NCBI GenBank assembly: GCA_017399765.1
Contig: JAFQBH010000024.1
Span: forward strand, 62,001 to 126,000
Direction of reading: 5' to 3'
From: Oscillospiraceae bacterium
GTDB lineage: Bacteria; Bacillota; Clostridia; Oscillospirales; Ruminococcaceae
DNA length: 64,000 bases
Below, one piece after another: positions 41,500 through 49,913 of the stretch. The notes below the pieces were generated by a model, which was not told where the DNA came from, searched no databases, and saw only the letters and a program-made list of their open reading frames with translations. The position numbers and the translations under genes are program-made. Within the stretch, counting starts at the first letter, position 1. Each line of letters begins with the position of its first letter.

Positions 41500-42434
41500 C
41501 AATAAATTGCGTCCTCCGGATTTTCGGGCAAAACGGGTGTTACTGCCGCGATTGCAACTTCGATCATGCTGTCATCCGGTTCCTGGGTGGTAAAATTCTG
41601 GAACCAAAGGCCCGGCGCAGAAATGATTCTTGTAAGCCAGTTGTCGTGTCTTCCGGCAAATTTTATGATTTCGTAAGAAATTCCAACAGTTATCGGAAGC
41701 ATAAGGATTTTGAGAGCAACCCTTACAAAAACATTTTCCCAGGTGATTACAGAAGAAACAAGAACGCTTACAACCAGAACGATAAGAAGGAAGCTTGTTC
41801 CGCATCTGGGGTGGAAACGTTTTTGTTTCCTTACGTTTTCAACGGTAAGTTCAAGGCCCTGCTCATAGCAGAAAATCGTTTTATGTTCCGCACCGTGGTA
41901 CATAAAAGTGCGGTGAATATCGCTCATTTTGGAAACGCCGATTACGTAAACAAGGAACATTGCAATTTTGATAATGCCTTCGATTGCGGAAAGCGCGACC
42001 TTGTTTTCAATATAATTTCCGGCGAAACCGGCAATAAGCGCAGGAACTCCGAAGAAAAGGCCCACCGCAAGAACAACGGCAAGAATCGTTACAATGCTTC
42101 CGAAAACCGCGCCGGCTGCTTTTCCGAAAACTTTGTTGAGCCAAAGTTCAAATTTGTCCGGTTCTTCTTCCTGACCGGAAATCTCGGCGGATTTCATAAG
42201 GCAGTCGTAACCCTGGATAAGGGTATCGATAAAATTGAAAGTTCCGCGGATAAAAGGAATTTTTCTTATTCCGGTGAGTTTTTTGGTATCCCAGATGGAA
42301 ACGTCGATTTCGCCGTCAGGCTTTCTTACGGCCATGGCGCTTTTAAAAGGGCCTTTCATCATAATACCTTCCAGAAGAGCCTGTCCGCCGACGGAAGTTT
42401 TTATTGCGCAGGATTGTTTTTCGTTATTTTCCAT
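41499..42434 (-). CDS. DUF1385 integral membrane protein
   Basis: A 311-residue protein of the DUF1385 family, typically encoded beside prmC and prfA. The N-terminus has the signature VGGQALLEGIMMKGPFKSAMAVRKPDG (about residues 16-42), followed by WDTKKLTGIRKIPFIRGTFNF. The centre has three or four membrane segments (about 105-130, 150-175, 215-245), then MYHGAEHKTIFCYEQGLELT and HPRCGTSFLLIVL. The HGAEHKT and HPRCG motifs suggest a metal or catalytic site, but no function is known. ATG at 42434 follows AAAAGGAG. It links the two-component system to prmC in one operon. Confidence 0.9.
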   Translation of the reverse strand: MENNEKQSCAIKTSVGGQALLEGIMMKGPFKSAMAVRKPDGEIDVSIWDTKKLTGIRKIPFIRGTFNFIDTLIQGYDCLMKSAEISGQEEEPDKFELWLNKVFGKAAGAVFGSIVTILAVVLAVGLFFGVPALIAGFAGNYIENKVALSAIEGIIKIAMFLVYVIGVSKMSDIHRTFMYHGAEHKTIFCYEQGLELTVENVRKQKRFHPRCGTSFLLIVLVVSVLVSSVITWENVFVRVALKILMLPITVGISYEIIKFAGRHDNWLTRIISAPGLWFQNFTTQEPDDSMIEVAIAAVTPVLPENPEDAIY

Positions 42435-42450
42435 ATTTTCTCCTTTTGGG

Positions 42451-43863
42451 TTATTTATCTATAGGAAGGCGGATTGTTACGGTGGTTCCTTCTCCCTCAA
42501 TACTGTCGAGAAGAATTTCTCCGCCATGCATTCTTATTATTTCGTCAGCAACCGCAAGACCTATTCCGCTTCCGCGTCGGGTCGCATTGCCTTTGAAGAA
42601 TTTTGTTTTTACTTTTTCAAGCTGGTCGGCAGGAATGCCTATTCCGGTATCTTTGACTTCGATATCCACAAAACCGCTTTCACGGCGAAGAGTGGAAATT
42701 GTTACGCTTCCACCTTCGTCGCTGTATTTAAGGGCATTGTCGATTATGTTTACAAAAACCTGGCGAAGTCTGTTTTTGTCGCCGGTAACAGCGATTATGT
42801 CGTCAATTTCATTATATATAAGCGCCTTTTTTTCGCGGATAGCGCGCTGTTCAAAAGTAAGCACCGCTTCGGAAAGTTCGGCTATTATATCAAGTTTCAT
42901 TGGCTGAAGGACCATTCTTCCGCTCTGAAGTCTTGAAAAGTCAAGAAGTTCTTCGACCATTACGGAAAGGCGTTCCGTTTCGCCGATTATAACGCCCATT
43001 CCTCTTTCAAGGGTTTTGCTGTCAATGCTGTTGTCCTTTGAAGAATCTTCAAGCATTTCTGCCCAGCCTTTTATTGCTGTCAGCGGGGTTCGAAGTTCAT
43101 GTGAAACAGAAGAGATAAAATCGTTTTTCATTCTTTCCGTTGCGCCCAGTTCGTCCGCCATATAATTTATCGTATCGCAAAGGTCGCCGATTTCATCGTC
43201 GGTCTTTTTTTCGATCTTTGCATTGAAATCGCCTTCGGCAATTTTTCTTGCGGTTTCGCCTATCTGGCCAACGGGATTTACTATTGAATTTATGAAATAG
43301 GAACTTGAAACCACAACAAAGAAAATAATCGCAATACAGACAAGGCTTGTTCCGATTATTGCAAACGTAATCTGTGCATCCACTTTTTCAAGCGATGTTA
43401 CAATTCTGAACGAAGAAAACTCTTTCGTTCTGCCTTCCGGAACAACCGTTACCGACATCACTTTTTCTCCGTTTACTTCACCGACATATTCGGAAGTTTT
43501 TTCAATGGTTTTTCCCGCTTCAAAACAATCCGGAGTGAGCAAACCGGATTCGGGCAAAAAACCGCTTGAAGTAAGAACGACTTTTCCGTTTTCGTCAAGG
43601 GCCATAAGCTCCATTATATTGCGTTTTTCAAAAGAGGTAACTATTCCGCGGAAATAATCTTCGTAATCTCCCGTTCCTTCTGAATAATATTTTGACAAAA
43701 GGCCCGAAATGGTTTCGCTTTGGGAATAAACAACTCTTTCAACGCTTCCGTAATAATAATCCTTGATTGAAAAGGCAATTACCACTTCAAGGGCAACAAG
43801 TATTACAAGAATGACGCCGAGGCTGTTGAAAAGCCAGCGTTTTGTAATCTTTTTAACTGCCAT
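42451..43863 (-). CDS. Sensor histidine kinase
   Basis: A 470-residue membrane kinase. Order: N-terminal membrane helix (about residues 13-33), extracytoplasmic sensor (about 34-165), second helix (about 168-190), HAMP (FINSIVNPVGQIGETARKIAEGDF..., about 190-245), HisKA with phospho-acceptor SVSHELRTPLTAIKGWAEML (His near residue 250), and HATPase_c with the N box VFVNIIDNALKYS, G1 VKDTGIGIPADQL and G2 GSGIGLAVADEII. It phosphorylates the response regulator encoded directly upstream. ATG at 43863 follows AAAGGAGGA. The signal is unknown; the adjacent lipoprotein is a candidate input. Confidence 0.95.
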   Translation of the reverse strand: MAVKKITKRWLFNSLGVILVILVALEVVIAFSIKDYYYGSVERVVYSQSETISGLLSKYYSEGTGDYEDYFRGIVTSFEKRNIMELMALDENGKVVLTSSGFLPESGLLTPDCFEAGKTIEKTSEYVGEVNGEKVMSVTVVPEGRTKEFSSFRIVTSLEKVDAQITFAIIGTSLVCIAIIFFVVVSSSYFINSIVNPVGQIGETARKIAEGDFNAKIEKKTDDEIGDLCDTINYMADELGATERMKNDFISSVSHELRTPLTAIKGWAEMLEDSSKDNSIDSKTLERGMGVIIGETERLSVMVEELLDFSRLQSGRMVLQPMKLDIIAELSEAVLTFEQRAIREKKALIYNEIDDIIAVTGDKNRLRQVFVNIIDNALKYSDEGGSVTISTLRRESGFVDIEVKDTGIGIPADQLEKVKTKFFKGNATRRGSGIGLAVADEIIRMHGGEILLDSIEGEGTTVTIRLPIDK

Positions 43864-43915
43864 TTTCGGCGTCCTCCTTTCGGCGCAAAGTTTTTACAAA
43901 ATCATTTTCCTGCGG

Positions 43916-44608
43916 TCATGCCATCCATTTATAGCCGAATCCCCATACGGTTTGCAGATGGGCAGGGTTCGAAGGTTCTTCTTCGATTTTCATGCGGAGC
44001 CTTCTTATGTTAACGTCAACGATTTTATCATCGCCGTTATAACTTTCGCCCCAGATACGTTCAAGAATATTTTTTCTTTCAAGGGCCATGTTCTCATTGC
44101 TCATAAAAAGTTCCATAAGCTGGAATTCGACCTGGGTAAGATCTATCGGAACGCCGTTTTTGGTAAGGGTTCTGCTCAGTACGTTAAGGGTAAACGGTCC
44201 GGAAACAAGTTCGTCGCTGTGGCTGTTTTCCGGCATTACGGAAATTCTTCTGCAAATTGCATCTACCCTTGCGGTAAGTTCGCTTGGAGAAAACGGTTTC
44301 GTAACGTAATCGTCCGCGCCAAGCATAAGTCCGTTTACTTTGTCCATTTCCTGGGATTTTGCGGAAAGCATGATTATGCCAACGGTGCTGCTTTGTTTTC
44401 TTATGCGCTGGCAAACGGCGAAACCGTCGATTCCGGGCATCATAATATCAAGAAGCACAACGCTGAAATCGTTCGGTGCGGCTTCAAAATATTTTATTGC
44501 GTCTTCTCCGCAGCAGGCGTCCACAACTTCATATCCCGCACGGCGAAGGGTTATAACTTCAAATTCACGAATTGCATCTTCGTCTTCACAAACAAGAATT
44601 TTTTTCAT
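43916..44608 (-). CDS. OmpR/PhoB-family response regulator
   Basis: A 230-residue regulator: receiver domain (residues 1-118) with acidic pocket CEDED, phospho-accepting Asp in VVLLDIMMPGIDGF (about residue 54), Thr/Ser in IIMLSAKSQ and the conserved lysine in DDYVTKPFSPSEL (about 103); then a winged-helix output domain (about 132-230) with LTQVEFQLMELFMSNENMALERKNILERIWG and VDVNIRRLRMKIE. Partner of the kinase encoded 52 bases downstream. ATG at 44608 follows AGGAGGG. Target genes are unknown. Confidence 0.96.
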   Translation of the reverse strand: MKKILVCEDEDAIREFEVITLRRAGYEVVDACCGEDAIKYFEAAPNDFSVVLLDIMMPGIDGFAVCQRIRKQSSTVGIIMLSAKSQEMDKVNGLMLGADDYVTKPFSPSELTARVDAICRRISVMPENSHSDELVSGPFTLNVLSRTLTKNGVPIDLTQVEFQLMELFMSNENMALERKNILERIWGESYNGDDKIVDVNIRRLRMKIEEEPSNPAHLQTVWGFGYKWMA

Positions 44609-44628
44609 CTGAACAATCCCTCCTGCTG

Positions 44629-45942
44629 TTATTGAAAAATTATGTTGTTTTTAAAATATTCGGGCAAAACATAAAATTCGCTTTCCGGTTCGGCAAAAGT
44701 TTTTACATAATAATTTTTTGTTTCGTCTTCCGCCGCAAAAATATAATCTTCATATTTATCCTGATAATCGTTTTTTGTAACGGAACAAATTTCAAGAATT
44801 ACTTTTCCGTTTTCGGTAAAGACCAGTTCTTCCGCAGATTTTCCGAAACTTACGGAAACTTTTTCGTTCCAGCTTTCCGGAACGGCAAAAAGATATCCGC
44901 TTTCATTGTTTACAATTCCGTTCCAAACCGGTTTTGCCTCTGTTCCGTCATAAGACATATACTGAATGAAAAAGATTTTGTCGCTTGCTTCCTGGGCATA
45001 ATCTTCCCGGTATTCAACGGGGAATTCCACAAATCCGTCGTTATTTATATCCATACATTCGGCTTTTGTGTTGCGAAGAAAAATCCCGCGTTTTCCGTAA
45101 TCGCCGCCGACAACAACAATAACGCCCGTACTTTCCTCTTCGGTTTCTTCCTCTTCATATTCCACAAAATCTGCCGCAAAATATCTTTTTGCTTTTTCTT
45201 CTTCAATCGTTACCATTTCGGTAAGATATACGCCTTCATAAATTTCAGAATCGATAAAATAAAAATTTTGTCCGTTCGAAAGTTTTCCGACATGTTTTGA
45301 ATAAATGCTGTCATAACCGGCATTTATTGAAATGGTTTCTGTTACACAGATATCCGTTCCGTCGCTGTAAGCGATGTTTATGTTGGTTCTGCCTATGGGG
45401 TTTCCGCTGAGGATAACAACGTCTTCATAGCTGTCCCCATTTATATCAACTATATCCGTACCTTCACATGAAGCTCTGTAAAGACTTTCAAGTCTTTCCG
45501 ATTCATAACGGTAAATTCCTGCTTCCTGTTCCCAGTTAATTACTATCGCTTCGCCCTTTTCATCCATTTTGGCGAATTCCACTTTTTCAATTTCGCCGTA
45601 AAAACCGGCGGCTTCATAAACCGAAACCCAGTTTTCCTTTCCCTTTCTAAGGATATTTATTCTTGTGCTTTCATCAAGAAGGGAATAAAAAGCCATGGCC
45701 TCTTCTGTTCCGTCGTTGTCAAGATCTTTGAAAATAAATGCGGAGTTCATTTCTCCGGTTTTGGGGTATTTCAAAACATAGCTTTCGCCGATCACTTCGG
45801 TAAGGGCAGCATTTAATTTTTCCTGTTCTTCCGTAAAAACCGGGGGACGCATAAGCGCTTCGGTATCCGATTCAAAAAAAGTGCATCCGGAAAAAGAAAG
45901 GCATAAAGCCGCGGCGGCAAGAACAATAAGTATTTTCTTCAA
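44629..45942 (-). CDS. Lipoprotein co-transcribed with the two-component system
   Basis: A 437-residue lipoprotein: signal MKKILIVLAAAALCLSFSGC (lipobox FSGC, Cys near residue 20). The mature part contains calcium-loop-like repeats of the FG-GAP/VCBS type, IFKDLDNDGTEEAMAFYSLL (about residue 75), GTDIVDINGDSYEDVVILSG (about 160) and MDINNDGFVEFPVEYR (about 295), suggesting a beta-propeller. The start is TTG at 45942 with GGTGAGG upstream. It is the first gene of the operon containing the response regulator and kinase, so it may sense or report an envelope signal; this is inference. Confidence 0.8.
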   Translation of the reverse strand: MKKILIVLAAAALCLSFSGCTFFESDTEALMRPPVFTEEQEKLNAALTEVIGESYVLKYPKTGEMNSAFIFKDLDNDGTEEAMAFYSLLDESTRINILRKGKENWVSVYEAAGFYGEIEKVEFAKMDEKGEAIVINWEQEAGIYRYESERLESLYRASCEGTDIVDINGDSYEDVVILSGNPIGRTNINIAYSDGTDICVTETISINAGYDSIYSKHVGKLSNGQNFYFIDSEIYEGVYLTEMVTIEEEKAKRYFAADFVEYEEEETEEESTGVIVVVGGDYGKRGIFLRNTKAECMDINNDGFVEFPVEYREDYAQEASDKIFFIQYMSYDGTEAKPVWNGIVNNESGYLFAVPESWNEKVSVSFGKSAEELVFTENGKVILEICSVTKNDYQDKYEDYIFAAEDETKNYYVKTFAEPESEFYVLPEYFKNNIIFQ

Positions 45943-45984
45943 AAATCGGACACCTCACCTTCTGTTTATAATTATCTATCTTAT

Positions 45985-46014
45985 AATATAATACAAAAAG
46001 CCTTTCTTTGTCAA
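45985..46014 (-). promoter_or_regulatory. Promoter of the lipoprotein/two-component/DUF1385/prmC operon
   Basis: On the minus strand TTGACA (46014-46009), 18-base spacer, TATATT (45990-45985); a TATAAG follows closely, giving an alternative -10. Confidence 0.6.
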
Positions 46015-46056
46015 TTGATAAGAAGTAAACATTGTGTTAATCTCTTTTGCAAATTA

Positions 46057-46090
46057 AAAACAGCCGGTTTTTTAAAAACCGGCTGTTTTA
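46057..46090 (-). terminator. Terminator of the XRE regulator gene
   Basis: AAACAGCCGG/CCGGCTGTTT stem with loop TTTTTTAAAAA, about 57 bases after the XRE gene stop. Confidence 0.7.
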
Positions 46091-46146
46091 AAATTTTTAC
46101 AATATTCGGGTTTAAATTACAGTTTATACATGGTAAAATATATATA

Positions 46147-46818
46147 TTATTTTTCCATGTTGTCTTCACAGTTTTTGATAAGACTGAAAAGGCTTGAAGC
46201 AAAAAGAGGATAGGTTCTTGCAAGGCTTTCGGAAGAAACAGAAATGTTTTCTGTTTTAACCGAAGAATCTCCTTCAAGTTTTTTTACTTTTGCTTCACAG
46301 GTTTTCATATAAGCATCTGCGCTTTCAAGCGCGCAGGAATTGGGAACACTGAAAGTGTTCATATTGTTTTTCGGGCTGAAAGAGTATATAATTCTGAACA
46401 TACGGTAAACCGCTGCCATAAGGTATCCCGAAACCTGTTTGGTAAGTTCTTTGCTCTGGCTTTTTGAAAGAAGGTCAAAAAGAACGTTAAGAGAGTTTGC
46501 AATAAGCTTTTTGTTTATCACCGGAAGAACGCCCGCTCCGGAAAAGGTGTTCTCTTTTCCCGCCGCATCCGGTTCGGGAATGTTTTCAACTGTAAGGGTC
46601 ATTCCGTCCGGGTCTGCACTTCTTCCAAGAAGGTAATCGGCGGAAACTCCGTAAAAATCCGCCGCACGGATGAGAAAATCCAAACCGCATTCACGGATTC
46701 CTTTTTCATAATGGGAAAGCAGAGCCTGAGAAACTCCAAGCTGGGTTGCCGCTTCTTTCTGGCTTATTCCTTTTTCTTTTCTTAAAAGCGACAAAACACG
46801 CGGAAAATCTGACTTCAT
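46147..46818 (-). CDS. XRE-family transcriptional regulator
   Basis: A 223-residue regulator. The N-terminal Cro/C1 helix-turn-helix is LSLLRKEKGISQKEAATQLGVSQALLSHYEKGIRECGLDFL (about residues 9-49), followed by the typical FYGVSADYLLGRS. The C-terminal part (about 70-223) is a helical domain without a named family, with an insertion AAGKENTFSGAGVLPVINKK. The ATG at 46818 follows AAGGTGG; an upstream ATG (46872) is unlikely because it has no ribosome site and overlaps the divergent promoter region. It is divergent from the histidine phosphatase gene. Half-sites TTGTAT (46850-46855) and ATACAA (46871-46876) in the gap are a weak operator candidate. Confidence 0.88.
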   Translation of the reverse strand: MKSDFPRVLSLLRKEKGISQKEAATQLGVSQALLSHYEKGIRECGLDFLIRAADFYGVSADYLLGRSADPDGMTLTVENIPEPDAAGKENTFSGAGVLPVINKKLIANSLNVLFDLLSKSQSKELTKQVSGYLMAAVYRMFRIIYSFSPKNNMNTFSVPNSCALESADAYMKTCEAKVKKLEGDSSVKTENISVSSESLARTYPLFASSLFSLIKNCEDNMEK

Positions 46819-46902
46819 TTGATAAAATCCACCTTTTTTCGATAACTGTTTGTATATTATAAACCCATTCATACAATTTGTAAAGTATTTTTAGGAGGAA
46901 AT

Positions 46903-47580
46903 ATGGTAACTTACAGAATCCACCTTATCCGCCACGGAATGGCAGAAGACCCCCAGAAAAAAATTTGCCTTGGAAAAAACAGCGACCCCGCTCTTACCCC
47001 GGAAGGCGCAGAAGAACTTCGTGAACTTATGGGAACTTATCAGTATCCTTATGCCGAAAAAGTTTACTGCAGTCCTTCTCTTCGCTGCCGCCAGACAGCC
47101 GATATTCTTTTTCCCGAAACAGATTTTGAAATTATGGACGAGCTTTCCGAATGTGACCTTGGCGATTTTGATGGAAAACCCATATCCGAACTTCTTGAAA
47201 ACCCCGCTTTCATTGGTTGGGTAGAGGGAAAATGCCCGCCGCCGAACGGTGAAAAATCCGAGGAGTTCGGAAACAGAATTGCCTGCGCTTTTGATGATAT
47301 TATCCACGATATGTCTAAAAACCACCTTATCGAAACCGCCGTCGTAACCCACGGAACAGTCATAATGGGGCTTTGCGCAATGTGCGGATATCCAAGGCAG
47401 GAAATGCGTTACTGGGCTTCAAACAGCGGCTGCGGCTACACTTTAAGCACTTCCGTTTCCATGTGGATGCATGACCAGTGTTTTGAAGTTATTTCCACCC
47501 TTCCTTTTGAAAGCCGTGACGATGGCGAAGAAGAAATTCAGCTTTCTGAGGAGGAACGTGAATGGAACTTTTTCGAATAA
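46903..47580 (+). CDS. Histidine phosphatase family protein
   Basis: A 225-residue phosphoglycerate-mutase-like phosphatase. The catalytic RHG is in YRIHLIRHGMAEDPQ (about residues 3-17), the second conserved arginine in VYCSPSLRCRQTADILFP (about 49-66), and the catalytic histidine in AVVTHGTVIMGLC (about 146-158). Substrates in this family range from sugar phosphates to alpha-ribazole phosphate; none is suggested by the context. The acidic C-terminus (ESRDDGEEEIQLSEEEREWNFFE) is unusual for the family. Its 3' end overlaps the next gene by 19 bases. Confidence 0.92.
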   Translation: MVTYRIHLIRHGMAEDPQKKICLGKNSDPALTPEGAEELRELMGTYQYPYAEKVYCSPSLRCRQTADILFPETDFEIMDELSECDLGDFDGKPISELLENPAFIGWVEGKCPPPNGEKSEEFGNRIACAFDDIIHDMSKNHLIETAVVTHGTVIMGLCAMCGYPRQEMRYWASNSGCGYTLSTSVSMWMHDQCFEVISTLPFESRDDGEEEIQLSEEEREWNFFE

Positions 47581-48413
47581 TAAAAAGTGATGCCCGAAGA
47601 GCAATGCGCTTTTGCGGCGGAAGAACCGTTGCCTCCGTTATAATTGTTGCCCTTGCTTTTCTTGCGATAAGCCTTACCGAATCTGTTTTGCTTACGGTTT
47701 TTTGCGGAAGCGAAGTTTTCGCAAGCGATATTCTTTCTCTTGCCGGAACTTTTCCGGAGGCTGTTTTTATAATTTCCTGCTCTGCGGTTGTATGGATTTT
47801 TGTTATTCCGGCCCTTCTTCTTGGTTTTGCAAAACTCCACTTTTCCTTTGCAGAAGGAAAAGATGAAAGCATTCAGACTCTTTTTGATTCTTTTTCTTCT
47901 TTTAAAAAATTTATTGGTTCCGCAATTTTCGCTGTGGTTTTCATTATTAGATATGCCTTCGTTTTTTTGCTTGCCATTCTTCCCGGCGGAGCCTTTTTCT
48001 GGTTTTTCGAAACTTATATCCCCGAAGGGAACCGAACCGTTGAAATTCTTAAAATATCCGCTTTTTTCATTGCGGCAGCTGTAATTGTTCTTTGCGTTTT
48101 CCTCGCTTTTATTTTTATTCAGCGCTGGAGCCTTGCGCCTTATTACAGGGTTCTCGGGAATGGGATTCAGAAATCCTTTTCCCTTTCCGCAAAAGCATCA
48201 AAAGGTCTTTGCACCAATATTATAAGCTTTAAATTTTCTTTCATCGGCTGGGCACTTCTTTCGTTTTTTGTTCTTCCTCTCCTTTGGACCGTTCCCTATT
48301 ACTCTCTTGCAAACGCGATTCACGCGAAATATCTTATGGAAAAATACGAGCGTTCTCTTGCTGAAGTTCCGGAAACGGTCGATTCCGAAGTCACTTTCCA
48401 AGAAACAGATTGA
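47562..48413 (+). CDS. Polytopic membrane protein, DUF975-like
   Basis: A 283-residue membrane protein with about six hydrophobic segments (residues 24-46, 67-92, 115-145, 160-190, 225-250). The topology and the C-terminal LSFIGWALLSFF...PYYSLANAIHAKYLMEKY recall DUF975 proteins of clostridia, but similarity is weak. Function unknown. ATG at 47562 lies within the 3' end of the histidine phosphatase gene with GAGGAACG upstream, so it is translationally coupled. It converges on spmB with a 23-base overlap of coding ends (48391-48413). Confidence 0.75.
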   Translation: MELFRIIKSDARRAMRFCGGRTVASVIIVALAFLAISLTESVLLTVFCGSEVFASDILSLAGTFPEAVFIISCSAVVWIFVIPALLLGFAKLHFSFAEGKDESIQTLFDSFSSFKKFIGSAIFAVVFIIRYAFVFLLAILPGGAFFWFFETYIPEGNRTVEILKISAFFIAAAVIVLCVFLAFIFIQRWSLAPYYRVLGNGIQKSFSLSAKASKGLCTNIISFKFSFIGWALLSFFVLPLLWTVPYYSLANAIHAKYLMEKYERSLAEVPETVDSEVTFQETD

Positions 48414-48909
48414 CGGCCAGAACGCTCAGCACCGCGGCCGAAATATCCGCAAAAACTGCGGCAGGAACAGTGTTCCTGCCCTTTTTTATTCCTATCGCGC
48501 CGTAATATACCGCAACAGTATAAAACGTTGTTTCGCTTCCCCCCATAAGGACGGACGCGACCCTTTCCGAAAAAGAATTCGGAGCGACGTTGCGGCAGAG
48601 TTCTTCGTAATATCCCAAAGCCCCGGAACCCGAAAAAGGCCGCAAAATCGCAAGCGGAAGAACTTCCGGCGGAAATCCGATTTTTTCGGCAAAAGGCAAA
48701 ACAAACCCCGTCAGCATTTCCATAATTCCGCTTTGCTTTAACATTCCGATCGCTGTCATAAGAAAACAAAGGGCCGGAAGAACCGAAACGGCAGAAGCCA
48801 AACCCTTTTCCGCCCCTTTGACAAACGAAGAAAAAATATCCGTTTTCCGGCAAAGAGCATATCCGGTTACAAACGCCACAGCTGCCGGAACAACAAGATC
48901 TGTGACCAT
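48391..48909 (-). CDS. spmB: Spore maturation protein B
   Basis: SpmB works with SpmA in spore core dehydration; mutants in Bacillus and Clostridium make wetter, less heat-resistant spores. The 172-residue protein has the nucleoside-recognition (Gate) fold: VLPALCFLMTAIGMLKQSGIMEML (about residues 43-66), PLAILRPFSGSGALGYYEEL (about 85-104) and VLMGGSETTFYTVAVYYGAIG (about 118-138). ATG at 48909 follows AAAGGAGA and is 3 bases after the spmA stop. Its presence is good evidence that the organism forms endospores. The 3' end overlaps the convergent membrane protein gene. Confidence 0.95.
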   Translation of the reverse strand: MVTDLVVPAAVAFVTGYALCRKTDIFSSFVKGAEKGLASAVSVLPALCFLMTAIGMLKQSGIMEMLTGFVLPFAEKIGFPPEVLPLAILRPFSGSGALGYYEELCRNVAPNSFSERVASVLMGGSETTFYTVAVYYGAIGIKKGRNTVPAAVFADISAAVLSVLAVNLFLGK

Positions 48910-48912
48910 TTT

Positions 48913-49488
48913 CTATTCTCCTTTCCGATAACCCGCTTTTGCCGCAAGAATTCCCAGCATCAGTGAACATGCGCTTACAAACCATACGGCGGGAAGAATA
49001 TCCAAAGGTCTTGCTGCTCCATGTTCAAGCCTTAACGCCGCAACGGTTGTCGGCAAAATCTGGAGCGAGGCCGTGTTCATTACCACAAAACAAACCATTT
49101 CAGAAGACGCGACTTTTGAAAAGCCCGAAATGCGGTGCAGTTCTTTCATTGCCGCTATTCCAAGGGGCGTCGCCGCATTTCCAAGTCCCAAAAGATTTGC
49201 CGCAAGGTTCATTGAAATTGCCCCCATGGCTTTGTTTTCGCATTTTATTTTAGGAAATACCAAACCCAGAACCGGGCGAAGAAATTTTTCCAGAACCCCT
49301 ACAAATCCGCTTTTTTCCGCAATTTCCATTATCCCGCTCCAAAAACAAAGCGAACCCAAAAGCTTTATGGAAAGTTCCGCCGCATGTGCCGATTCTTCAA
49401 GAGCAGCCGCAGAAACTTCCGCCGTTTTCCCGTTTACCAGACCCGAAATTATTGAAATCAAAACCGAAAAAAAGAAAAAATAGCCCAT
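48913..49488 (-). CDS. spmA: Spore maturation protein A
   Basis: SpmA is the membrane partner of SpmB in spore core dehydration. The 191-residue protein starts MGYFFFFSVLISIISGLVNGK and shows the Gate-domain motifs IKLLGSLCFWSGIMEIAEKSG (about residues 40-60), AISMNLAANLLGLGNAATPLGIAAMKEL (about 90-117) and ASSEMVCFVVMNTASLQILPTTVAALR (about 127-153). The ATG at 49488 follows AAAGGAG; the longer in-frame N-terminus lacks a ribosome site. Divergent from the AbrB-like gene. Confidence 0.95.
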   Translation of the reverse strand: MGYFFFFSVLISIISGLVNGKTAEVSAAALEESAHAAELSIKLLGSLCFWSGIMEIAEKSGFVGVLEKFLRPVLGLVFPKIKCENKAMGAISMNLAANLLGLGNAATPLGIAAMKELHRISGFSKVASSEMVCFVVMNTASLQILPTTVAALRLEHGAARPLDILPAVWFVSACSLMLGILAAKAGYRKGE

Positions 49489-49554
49489 TTTGCTCCTTTG
49501 ATACCTTGCATTTTTTAACGATTTATTAAGTTTTTTGCCTAACCTTAAATTATC

Positions 49555-49583
49555 TTGACAAAAAAAGGAAATTACTGTATATT
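49555..49583 (+). promoter_or_regulatory. Promoter of the AbrB-like gene
   Basis: Perfect TTGACA (49555-49560), exact 17-base spacer, TATATT (49578-49583), 40 bases before the ATG. Confidence 0.75.
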
Positions 49584-49622
49584 GAAAGTACAAATTTGTA
49601 AAATAATGGGAGGGACGTACTT

Positions 49623-49862
49623 ATGAAATCAACCGGTATCGTCAGAAAAGTCGATGAACTTGGAAGAATAGTTTTACCTATAGAACTTCGCCGCACTCTT
49701 AACATTGAAGAAAAAGATGCCCTTGAAATATACGTAGATGAAGATTCGATTATGCTCAAAAAATACGAACCCGCCTGCATTTTCTGCGGAAGCGCCGATG
49801 GTGTTTCCGAATTTAAAGGCAAAAACATCTGTGAGCATTGTCTTAAAGAACTTTCAAAATAA
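49623..49862 (+). CDS. AbrB-family transition-state-type regulator with C-terminal zinc knuckle
   Basis: A 79-residue DNA-binding protein. The N-terminal swapped-hairpin domain is MKSTGIVRKVDELGRIVLPIELRRTL...DALEIYVDEDSIMLKKYEP (residues 1-50). The C-terminal part CIFCG...NICEHC (about 53-73) has two CxxC pairs, a zinc-knuckle form common in clostridial AbrB homologues. In Bacillus such proteins govern transition-state and sporulation genes; the adjacent divergent spmA is consistent but not proof. Own strong promoter and GGGAGGGA ribosome site; monocistronic. Confidence 0.93.
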   Translation: MKSTGIVRKVDELGRIVLPIELRRTLNIEEKDALEIYVDEDSIMLKKYEPACIFCGSADGVSEFKGKNICEHCLKELSK

Positions 49863-49877
49863 AACCGAACAAAAATA

Positions 49878-49913
49878 AAAACTCCGTGCTCAAAATGAGC
49901 ACGGAGTTTTTTT
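49878..49913. terminator. Bidirectional terminator
   Basis: ACTCCGTGCTCA/TGAGCACGGAGT perfect stem with 3-base loop; T7 overlaps the rimI stop codon. Serves the convergent AbrB-like and rimI genes. Confidence 0.9.

Noticed and set aside
46819-46902. Half-sites TTGTAT/ATACAA as an XRE operator
   Set aside because: Only six bases per arm with an unequal AT-rich context; not enough to call a site with confidence, mentioned only in the regulator entry.
37302-49913. The word GTGCTC/GAGCAC recurring in terminators and genes
   Set aside because: It stands out in a CTT/GTT-rich genome, but about 20 copies on both strands in 64 kb does not exceed chance expectation for a 6-mer; the two similar terminators could be coincidence.
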